Assembly (NCBI GenBank): GCA_949317995.1
Contig: OX439045.1
Span: 9,780,174 to 9,844,173 of the forward strand
Reading direction: 5' to 3'
DNA: 64,000 bases
Origin: Acholoe squamosa
Lineage: Eukaryota > Annelida > Polychaeta > Phyllodocida > Polynoidae
The translations under genes and the position numbers were made by a program. Of the stretch, positions 10,501-22,500 are shown in pieces (the first letter of the stretch is position 1; every line of letters starts with the position of its first letter). A model generated the notes under the pieces. It searched no databases, was not told the DNA's origin, and was given only the letters and a program-made list of their open reading frames with translations.

Positions 10501-13500
10501 CTGGCTAGTCTCATACCGACCCTCTCAGGTTAACACACTCCTGCAGGGACAGCATGATGCATGAATACAGCCCTGGCTAGTCTCATACCGACCCTCTCAG
10601 GTTAACACTCCTGCAGGGACAGCATGATGCACGAATACTGCCCTGGCTAGTCTCATACCGACCCTCTCAGGTTAACACACTCTTGCAGGGACAGCATGAT
10701 GCATGAATACTGCCCTGGCTAGTCTCATACCGACCCTCTCAGGTTAACACACTCTTGCAGGGACAGCATGATGCATGAATACAGCCCTGGCTAGTCTCAT
10801 ACCGACCCTCTCAGGTTAACACACTCCTGCAGGGACAGCATGATGCATGAATACAGCAGGTTAACACACTCTTGCAGGGATGTCACATCTTGACTGGCCT
10901 AGGCACCCCTACAGGATTTATACCAGCTGAAATGAAGCCGACACGCCAGCTTTTGCCAATGTCAAATCGTAATGGTTTTGGTCGCAGGCCACTTTGGTCT
11001 ACATTGAGAAACAGCACTGTAATATAGATAGATAGCATGGAATAGAAGATTGCCTCATGCCACCCCCTTTTTAGCACCTCCGACTAGCACCTTGTGCATG
11101 TTAAGAAACATACCCGGTCCCAGAAATCCTCACGTAAAAGATGGGGCTTATACACAAGGATTATGTCACCTGCATCCTATAGGGTTTAGCCCAACTCAGT
11201 GTGCGTCTTACATGCGAGGATATACACTATAGAACAATACTGAAATGCCCAAATTTTGACCTCAGGGGCGTCATATAGGATATAGTCGAATTAAGGGTTC
11301 GTCCTATATGAGAGGTGCGTCTTATACATGAAGATTTACGGTAGCAGTAAGGAGGTGGGGCACACAGAGCGCTCCCTCATGTACACATCATTAGAGCTTA
11401 TGATATAGCACAGAATATCCTAATTAAACCTTTAAGGGACCCCCCCCTGGTGCTTTGGTGTCATGCTTTGTGAATGGAGTCCTAGTGAGTAACTCACCAG
11501 GGACACATTTCTGCATCATCGTGGGCCACTTTCCTTTAATCATGATACATTATGGCAGTCCTTGCTGCATCCATGCATCATGCCGGCCCTGTGGTGCTGA
11601 TACCCTCTAAAGGTTTGCTGCATTCATGCATAATGCAGGCCCTGTGGTGCTGATACACTCTAAAGGCTTGCTGCATTCATGCATCATGCAGGCCCTGTGG
11701 TGCTGATACCCTCTAAAGGCTTGCTGCATTAATGCATCATGCAGGCCCTGTGGTGCTGATACCCTCTAAAGGTTTGCTGCATTCATGCATAATGCAGGCC
11801 CTGTGGTGCTGATACACTCTAAAGGCTTGCTGCATTCATGCATCATGCAGGCCCTAAGGGGCTGATACATTCTAAAGGCTTGCAGCATCCATGCGTCATG
11901 CAGGCCCTGTGATGTTGATACACTCTAAAGGCTTGCTGCATTCATGCATCATGCAGGCCCTGTGGTGCTGATACCCTCTAAAGGCTTGCTGCATCCATGC
12001 ATCATGCCGGCCCTGTGGTGCTGATACCCTCTAAAGGCTTGCTGCATTCATGCATCATGCCGGCCCTGTGGTGCTGATACCCTCTAAAGGCTTGCTGCAT
12101 TCATGCATCATGCAGGCCCTGTGGTGCTGATACACTCTAAAGGCTTGCTGCATTCATGCATCATGCCGGCCCTGTGATGCTGATACACTCTAAAGGCTTG
12201 CTGCATTCATGCATCATGCAGGCCCTGTGGTGCTGATAGTCTCTAAAGGCTTGCTGCATTCATGCATCATGCCGGCCCTGTGGTGCTGATACTCTCTAAA
12301 GGCTTGCTGCATTCATGCATCATGCCGGCCCTGTGGTGCTGATACCCTCTAAAGGCTTGCTGCATTAATGCATCATGCAGGCCCTGTGGTGCTGATACTC
12401 TCTAAAGGCTTGCTGCATCCATGCATCATGCCGGCCCTGTGGTGCTGATACTCTCTAAAGGCTTGCTGCATCCATGCATCATGCCGGCCCTGTGGTGCTG
12501 ATACCCTCTAAAGGCTTGCTGCATTAATGCATCATGCCGGCCCTGTGGGGCTGATACACTCTAAAGGCTTGCTGCATTAATGCATCATGCCGGCCCTGTG
12601 GTGCTGATACTCTCTAAAGGCTTGCTGCATTCATGCATCATGCCGGCCCTGTGGTGCTGATACTCTCTAAAGGCTTGCTGCATTCATGCATCATGCCGGC
12701 CCTGTGGTGCTGATACCCTCTAAAGGCTTGCTGCATTGATGCATCATGCCGGCCCTGTGGTGCTGATACTCTCTAAAGGCTTGCTGCATTCATGCATCAT
12801 GCCGGCCCTGTGGTGCTGAGACACTCTAAAGGCCGGCGCAAACAGTACGGACCGGACATGGACTGGACGTAGACTGGACGAGAATGCAGTCTGTGCTGTT
12901 TGCGGCAATTTCAGACTCAGACTGGATGCAGGTTCAGGGCAGACTCAGAGTCTGGACAAAATCTGCAATATCAAACAGATATATACAGACGCAGCATGGG
13001 TAGACTGTAGAATGGTAGGCTGATAACAGCCAGCATTTCTCATGGACTTGGGTAGGAGGGGGTTGCAGACTGGACACAGACTAACACCCTAATCTAACAA
13101 CAATCCGGTCTGAGTCTGATCTGTGTCGGGTCCGAGTCCCGTTTGTATTTTTGCGCCGGGCTTTAAAGAGTTGCCATAGTGCACATTTGCAATGCAGGTA
13201 ATTAGGCTCACCACCACCATCATGCCGAAAAAAGAATATGACGCAGGCCCAGGAATGTGGGAATCATCAAAGGGGCAGGTAAAGAGTTATCGCGGGGTCA
13301 GTCGGGGTGCCATATCTCACAGCTCCAAATGACACCCATACACATATACATACACTCATCAGCAGTAAAGCATGTAGCAGGCTTGGGGTAGAGTATATAT
13401 ATGTTTTCTCTTTTGCTTTTCCTCATATCACCAACGTATATTGCCTACCGTAATCTCGCGCGTATAAGGCGCAGCTCGCCTATAAGCCGCACCCCCAACT

Positions 13501-16500
13501 CAGGGAGGTCTGTTTCATGTATAAGGCGCACCTCTGATGGCAGACTTTTGTTAGTTTAGTACTGTTCTATAGGAGAAATAGCCCCCCCCCCATAAGGCGC
13601 ACCCCAAACTCAAGGCAATCTCCCACCCACATATAAGACTCAGCATCATTTTATTTGGCGTATAAGACGCGCCTTATACGCAAGAGATTACGGTAGTTGT
13701 TTATGACTCTTGCTCGACATAATTATGAGCTCACTGAGTGCATTGCTTTCACCAAACAATACCTATCTTTCCAGTATTAACCTATTCACCAATATTAATT
13801 AACCCTTCAAGCACTTCTGATGCATTAAAGCATCATGCCCACTGGTTGGCATGATGCATAAATGCAGCCCTGGCAAGTAACTTGCTAGGGCTGCATTTAT
13901 TACACCGACCCTATGGGTGATACTGTCCCGGAGGGTCGGCATGATACACCAATGAAGTGCTGGCGAGTAGACACGCCAGCACTTAATTGGTGTATCATGA
14001 CGGCCAATGGGCACGATGCACCCCTCAGGGTTGTAAGTCAGGAATGGGCAAAAATCTGGAAACCATACATTTACTTGATATAAAGGCCTTCTATTTTTGT
14101 CCATACAGCCCTCCTTACCACTCGTATAAGGAAAATAAATGTCATTCAAATTTTTCAGAAATCAGGAAATCCTGATAAAACCTGAAGACTAACATCCCTG
14201 ACCCCTACATTAGCGGAGCTTAAAGGGTTAGGAATCTAGCAATTATAAGTTGACTGACTTGGCTTGTTCTATGTGCTGCGGAGGGAGGGAGGTAATCTAC
14301 AGGTGAGTTAGAGGAGTGAGGCGAGGGGTTGGCCCACCCGACACTTCTTCCTACCCTTACCTTTCTCACAGTCAACTCTCATTAGTTTCACCTATACCGT
14401 GGGCTTGCCTAGCCCACTTAAAAGGTCTACATCTCCTCTTTCCTATCCCTTTGGATGTGTGTGGTGCACATATGTGTGGGCACTGACACATTCCTATGTG
14501 AAATTGTGTAAAGTCTTGGTGTCCCCTGTTGTGGACCCAGGGAGATCTAAAAACCTGCATATTAGATGCACCTATAGGTTGTACGCGGGAGATTATGGTT
14601 CTCAAAGTTCATCATTATTTAATTTTGGCCTTACAGTACTCAAATTATTATCTTATTTTAGCCTAACGTGTGAGAATGACCCTACTACTACTACCACCAC
14701 CTGTTGCCCACCTGTTCCTCCTCACTCACCTGTATGCTGTATACTACTCCTGCTGTACACTAACTTATCTTGTTGTCGTCAGTTTATTTCATGCTTAGGG
14801 ACCAGTCATTAATTGCCAGTTGGGGGGGGGGGGCACTAGACAGATTTTTGCAGACTGGCAAATTTTTTTCTGACCCCCTCGACCAAAATGGTAAATATTA
14901 ACTACCGTAATCTCCCGCGTATAAGACGCAGTGCGCGTATAAGACGCACCTAGAGTTTTGGAAAATTCTCAAAAAAATGAAAAATTCATAACTTGTACTG
15001 AGTGAATTTTCAAAATTTAAAAACCTGTGTGTAGCTTGGGCCCCCTGGAGCCCCCAGGGCCTCTTATGCCCTATTATGACCATTATGGCATGTAACATAT
15101 CAAAAGAAAGGTCTTAGTGTCCTCCTTGTGGATCCAAGGAGAACTAAAACCCCTCGTATAAGACGCGTCTTATACGTGGGAGATTACGGAATTTTGCAAA
15201 ATGTCCCCCCCCACAAAAAAAACACCCAAAAAAACAACACCCATTTAACCAATGAAGTGCTGGGGAGGTTTCTTGCCAGTAATTCATTGATATAATATCA
15301 TGCCGACCCCCCAGGACTAGTGACCCTTTAAAAAGTAAGGTCATCATGACATGTGACTACAGTCGCGGGTGGCGAGTTACTCACTGGGACTGCATTCATA
15401 TATCATGACAAAAAATGAGTGATGCATCAAAATACTCAACCGCCATTGAATCGTTAAGAAATGTCCAACACTAATTACCCAGCTATCCTGTTCTGGACTC
15501 TCACTAAAAATTTCCGCTTCTCAAATTTCCCCGAAAACATGTTCTGTCCCCGTTGTAGCGACTTCAGTATCTGCCAACTAATACTCAACCCATGTTAGAC
15601 TTTTGAGTATTCTATTCTTAACCCCGCCTTTATGGCGTTTATCATGTTTATAATTGTTATTTGTATACACTTGATTTGGTTAGGTATTATGTTTATAGTG
15701 CATAGTCTACTGCAACAGTTTTACTGAAAGGGCTATTGCACTCATCTTATTCTTAGGAATTACGGTATTTACCGTAAACTCCCGCGTACAAGACGCGTCT
15801 TATACGCCAAACAAAATGCTGGTGCGTCTTATAGCTTACTCTCAAGTTGGGGGTGCGTCTTATACGAGGGGTAATTTTACTATAGAACAGTACTGGATTT
15901 ACAAAATTGAGCCCTAAGAGGTGCGTCTTATACGCGAAATAACCATTGACAAGTTAGGGGTGCGTCTTATACGCGCAACGCGTCTTCTACGCGGGAGAAT
16001 ACGGTAGTATTGTAAACCTTGTAATACAGGTCACCTGTTATAATGCCTAAGAAATAAAGATTTCTTCTGTTGAAAAAAAAACAAACCTGTGCTACCATAG
16101 TGCCTCATATACATATAAGGTGCATCCCGCGTATATGACACACCCTGAGTTTAGAGAAAGGCTATATGGTGCATATTGGATTTGTTTGTGGGATGTTTCA
16201 TCCTTAATACCATAATAACCTGTGTATAGGGCGCACCCCATGTATAAGGCACACCCAGACTTTGTAGATGTAAGTGAAAAAAATATCATAACTTCTGATC
16301 TAATCAATGGATTTTCAAAAATGCAAAGATCTATGGCAATCTCGTTGCTTCCCCCATCCCCATTATGACAGGGACACAGGAATAATGGGGAAATTTTTGA
16401 GAAAAACCTCCCCCAACTTTTGATGCTTCTATAAGGCGCCGCCCCAAGGGTCCACCCTTGTGTATAAGACGCGCCTTATACGCGAGGTATTAGAGTAATT

Positions 16501-19500
16501 AAAGGACTATTCTTTGTAAAACAAACTCAATCTCTATTTGTGGCTCTTTGAGCAGGAAACTAGGCCATGCCAAATGGCATTCTGTCGGGGTATGAGAGGG
16601 CCACTATTGGGCATCGCCTTTGATCCTTCGTGTAGACGGGCTTTGTGGGGGCTTTTTTCTGTCGTCTAGTCTGGGCGCAGCAGTCTGACCAGTCAAATAG
16701 AGGCAGTGCTCACCAATGGCTTTTGTTCACCTGTAGCTCTGCTTAAATATCAACCCTTTAATGGCCGCTGATGCAGGAGTGTATCATGCCCATTGATCGT
16801 CATGATGCATTAACGCAGCCCTGGCGAGTGACTCGCAAGGGCTACGTTCATGCATCATGACGACCATACAGGGTTGATACACAAACTCCCGTAGGGCTGC
16901 ATGATGCTCCAATGAAGTGCTGGTGAGCAGTCTCGTCAGCACTTCATTGGTGCATCATGACGACCAATGGGCATGATGCATTAATGCATCAGCGTCCCTT
17001 GAGGGGTTAATGAACTGTCAGAGGTGTCAGTTGGACGTTGGTCCAACCTCTGAAAATATTAGGGCCCTTGAACACTTCAAAAGTGGAAGGATTTCTCAAC
17101 ATAGGAGTCTGCACTTGAGTCTGAATTTGCGGGGGCTCTGAACCTGTGAAAATAGATGAACCTCTTAGAGTCTGACAACTCTGATAATGGCAGGATAATT
17201 TCTCTTAGTTCATGTCTACATGTATCTGTTTTATTCCAGGAATGTTTTGATACAGGAATGCAGCATTGAAGAACTTTTTGACAGCTCGCCAACTTAAAGC
17301 CATGAAAACGTTTTGGGTACAATGAGGCAACATTTTTAGGCCTCTCTAGCCATTTGCTAGCCATATAAGGGCAATCTCACACGATAGATTACAGCAAAAA
17401 CAGTATTACTGTAATCTCCTGTGTATTAAGTGCATCTGGCATATAAGGCCAGCCTGAGTTGAAAGATATGCTATAAGGCACAGCTGGGGTCTGAATTTTG
17501 AAGGTTTAACTACCGTAATCTCCCGCATATAAGGCGCGTCTTATACGCCAAACAAAATTATGCTGAGTGTTATACATGAGAGGAACATTGCCTTGAGTTT
17601 GGGGTGTGCCTTATTGGGGGGGGGGGTATTTTTACTATAGAACAGTACTAAAGTAACAAAAATCTGCCCTCAGAGGTGCGCCTTACACATGAAACAGACC
17701 TCCCTGAGTTTGGGGTGCGCCTTATAGGCGAGGTGCACCTTATATGCGAGAGATTACAGTAGTACTGTTCTGTAGTAAAAGTACCCTGTCTATACGACAT
17801 ACCCAGACTGATTCTATATTAGGTGCAGAGGGCCTCGGATTTGAGTATGAGACGTGCATTATACGTTGGATATTGTAGTACCATAACTCCCAAAATCACA
17901 TCATTTACCGTAATCTCTGTGCATAAGACGCATCCCATGTATAAGATACACCTAGAGGTTTAGAATATGGTAAAAAAAAAAAAAAAAAAAAAAAAAAATA
18001 CCTTATGTCAAACTGAATGTATTTTCAAAATTCAAAAAGCTATGTGTGGCGAGGGCCCTCCTGGACCCCCCCCCCCCCCAATGTTCTATTATGACTAAGG
18101 GGGGGGGGGAAGTGTAACATCAGAATAAGGGTCTCAATGTCCCTCTTGCAGATCCGGGGAGAACTAAAACCCTGCCTTATACCTGGGATATTACGGTACA
18201 TCATAAGTCTACCCCCCCATTGGCTTATGACAGGGGTCGGCTTATAAGCGGGGTTTTATGGTGGTGATTAACAGACGCCCTGAGCATCAGCTTCCGCAAA
18301 TACCCCCATGATCAAATATTGTTCTAAACAGTGGTCTTACCATAGGCTATATATTGATCACCAAGTGGTGTAACATACCCCCGGGTAATCCAGGAGCCAC
18401 TTACATAAGGGGCTATGGATAGTCCTACCATTTATGGGCTGGGTAATGTTTTAACCCTTAACAGAGTTGTGATTTACGAGGTCAAGTCAGCATGATGCAG
18501 AAATGAAGTGTTTACCGGTACAAGTCTGCTCGACAGCACTTCATTGGTGCATCCTGCCTATACTCAGGGAGTGTATCAACCCTGTCGGGTCAGCATGATG
18601 CATGGATGGAGCACTGGCTTGTAACTCGCCAAGGCTACAGTCATGGATCATGCCGATCAATCAACATGATGCTGCTTGATGCATCAATCATTACACTATT
18701 TACCTTAAAGGCTAAACACGACTACCGTAATCTCCCGCGTAGAAGACGCGCTGCGCGTGTAAGACGCACCCCAAACTCTGCACATGCATTTTCGTGTATA
18801 AGACGCACATTTTAATGCTGAAATTGGTAAGATTAGTACATTTCTATAGAAAAATTACCCCTCGTATAAGACGCACCCCCAATTTCAGTAGATCCTATAA
18901 GACGCCCCAGCATTTTGTTTGGTGTAGAGGACACGTCTTCTACGCAGGAGATTACGGTACCGTATAATCTTTTCATGGGGACAAAACTGGGGGAGGGATA
19001 CAGTGCTGGTACTTATATTGCAAACTCTGCATATCTTATAAGCCGCACCCTTGTATAAGCTGCAGCTTGAGTTGGGAAGAAAGTACTTATACTATGCCAC
19101 ACCTGAGGCTGGAAAATTGACAATTTAGTACTGTATAGTATAGTATATAGCGTCAAATACCTTCATATAAGCCGTACCGTGAGTTGAGCACAATCCTATA
19201 ATAAGCCACACCTACCGTAATCTACCATATAAGGCACGTCTTATAAGGGTTTTTTTAGTTCTCATTGCATCCACAAGGGGGACTCCAAGACCTTTCTTTT
19301 GATATGTTACATGCCCCCTTAGCCATAATAGAATATATGAGGGCCCAGGGGGGTCAATGGGGCCCAAGTTAAACATAGGTCTTTGAATTTTGAAAATTCA
19401 TTCAGTAGAACCATAGTTATAAATTTTTCATTTTTTTTGAGAATTTTCCAAAACTCTAGGTGCGCCTTCTACGCGGGCTGCGCCTTATACGCGGGAGATT

Positions 19501-22500
19501 ACGGTATAAGCTGGATTGGGAAATTTACAGTACTTAACAGAAATGCATGCATGTACACTGTGGCCGCTCTTGTACAAGATTCTAAGTAAGCCATGTAGAC
19601 AAATTTCCCCACTAAACTGTACAACTCCCTTTTACTAAGATTATAAATGTATTGATATAAATTAATGGCACAGATACAATTTATGACAAGATGTACCGTA
19701 ATCTCCCGCGTAGAAGACGCGCCGCACGTATGACGCACCCCAAACTCAGCACATGCATTTTCGCGTATAAGACGCACATTTTAATGCTCAATTTTGTAAA
19801 TCCAGTACTGTTCTATAGTAAAATTACCCCTCGTATAAGACACACCCCCAACTTCAGAAAAGACGCACCAGCATTTTGTTTGGCGTAGAGGACGCGTCTT
19901 ATACGCGGGAGTTTACAGTAATGAGTAAAGGGTGGGGTAATACACAGTGGGTGTGGTCTCTGGATGCATGAAAAGGTCATACACTGTCTTAACACTGTAA
20001 GGGATGCTGCCCGCAGGTTCTGGCAGTTTCTTCTCAAGATCAACCAATGTACTACCGTAGATTCTCTCGTATAAGCCGCATCCTCGTATAAGCCACACCC
20101 CTGACTTTGCTCAGTTAAAGAGTTTATTTGGGCCTCAAAATAATAATTTTCTAGGTAATTTGTCTAGTAAAAAATTTGACCAAAAAGAGGGTGTGTGTGC
20201 GGTTTACGTATTATAGATCAATCCTGTACGATCAACATGATGTATGAATGCAGGAGTGCATCATGCCCATTGGTCGTCATGATGCACCAATGATGTGCTG
20301 TCAAGTCTGCTTGTCAGCACTTCATTGGTGCATCATGCCGACCCTCTTGGGTGTGTATCAACTCTGCAGGGTCGGCATGATGCTTGAATGTAGCCCTGGC
20401 GAGTAACTCGCCGTGGTTACATTCACACATCATGATGCCCAATGAAGTATTTGTCTTTTGATTTTAAACTGATACAAGGTCCAAAGAAGTGCAAGTACCA
20501 GTAACTGAATAGAAACTATTGAGTAAAAAACAGACGCTAATGAATAATTTGTAACTATAACTCTATTGTTACTTTTGCTGACATCTGAGAAAGATGGAAA
20601 CAACCCACTGCAGGGGTAGATATAAGATAGTATCGACATTTCTATCAACTCTGGCCTTGAAGTTGATCAAACGCCTCAGAGAAAAAGCTGATTTATTGAT
20701 TACTCTTAGATTTACTATTTCTTGCCACAGGCAGTTTCCTTTTCACGTTGCCATATTGGAACGCAGTTCTCTGGGGAAAACACTTCTTACCGATTCCAGT
20801 CTAAAGGGCATTTTCTGCTAATCCAACCGATTTTTATATAGCAAATATATGGAAAAAGTCCGTCGGATTTTTAGCATAAAATGACCCCGACTGACACAGT
20901 GAAACCAACCCTTATTATGATAGATTTATTTAGCATAATTGTGGATCAACACGGTAAAAGGTATGCCCGCGAGGGGGTGCGCGGGCGTACCTTTTAGCGT
21001 GTTCATCCATATATCCTTATCCCTTTATAAGGGGTACTAACTCATTAATATATCACGCCCATTGGTCATCTTGATGCACGAATGCAGCCTTGGCGAGTAA
21101 CTTACAAGTGACTCACCAGGGCTGCATTCATGGATTATTCCGACCCTGTTGAGTCGTTACATTCTTGAAGGGTCGGCATGATCCTCCAACGAAGTCCTGG
21201 TGAGCAGACTCGAGAGCAGGACATTGGTGCATCATGACGACCAATGGGCATGATGCACTCTCTGGGCATGATGCACTCCTGCATCAGCGGCCCTGAAACC
21301 ATTTAAACTTACTTGTTGAAGAGGTGGTTATCCACGCGGATCTTACTGTGGGCCTTAAACGCATCCGGCATCAGCATGACAGGAACGTTGATGTGCGAAA
21401 GCTCATTAATCTGAAACCAATCAGAAACCAAATCTATTGAAACATTTGACAAAATATTTAAATATTTGGATATAATTATAAAGTGAGAAAGAGTGGATAA
21501 GTAAATGGAAGTCTGAGTTAATTTCGCGCAGCAGACAAGAAAATTTGTTTCCCAGACAGAGAAGGAGAGTGTAGGAGTGTCCCCTAAGAACAGATATTTG
21601 GCTGAGAAACATTCAGTATATTTTTGAAATACATAGTATTCTATGTGTAATATCCTCTAAAATTTTCTTGGAAATAAAGTGCAAATGAAGCATTTCATCT
21701 TAGTTAAATATAGACAAAGTATAAACGACAAAAGAACATACATTTTACTTCAAATGAAGTATAAGGAGGCAACACACAAAAGCAAAAGTTCAGGCTTTGG
21801 CGAATGATTTACCCGGAAAATAACAACAACACATGTACGTTTTAGTATTTGAGTATACCATTTTTTCCCCTTTCCTTTCAGGCATATGATATGAATAATA
21901 TGGTATAATTTTTCATTTGATTTTTACTTATTAATCATTTATTCACTTCTAATTTTTGATGAAGCTCATTAGGCTCGACTGCGGGTACATTATGGCAAGA
22001 CCCACATCAAAGATACAGTCGAGAATGAGTGAGTGAGTAATAGATGTTTAATGCCATTTCGACAGCTAAGTTCATATTCATGGCGAGAACTACATTACAC
22101 AATTTCACAGGGGAATGTGTCAGTGCCTGCGCATATGTGCACCACACACATCCCGAGAGGATAGGAATGCGGAGATATAGACCCTTTTAAGTGGGCTATG
22201 GAAGCCCACACAGCCGAGAATGAAATAGATGATAAAAGGACCTACTAAAACCGATCTACCGTATAAGGCGCATTTTATACGCAAATCTCACAGTCCCTGC
22301 GCCTTATAGAATCAGTCTTAGGTCTGGGTGCATCCTATAGGCGAGGCACTTTTACGATAGACCTAAACCTTCAAAAATCAAGCCCCAGCTGTACCTTATA
22401 GCATTTCTTTCAGCTCAGGGTGTGCCTTATAGACAGGGTGAGCCTTATACGTAGGTTGTGCCTTATATGTGGGCAATGATGCTAATATCTAGATTGATCG

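Noticed and set aside
9658..12832. Regular repeats that could suggest a CRISPR array
   Set aside because: Units are contiguous without unique spacers, have a MITE origin, and the genome is animal.
14399..14812. 137-codon plus-strand frame
   Set aside because: Its start is SINE sequence and its middle is a MITE B end; no family resemblance.
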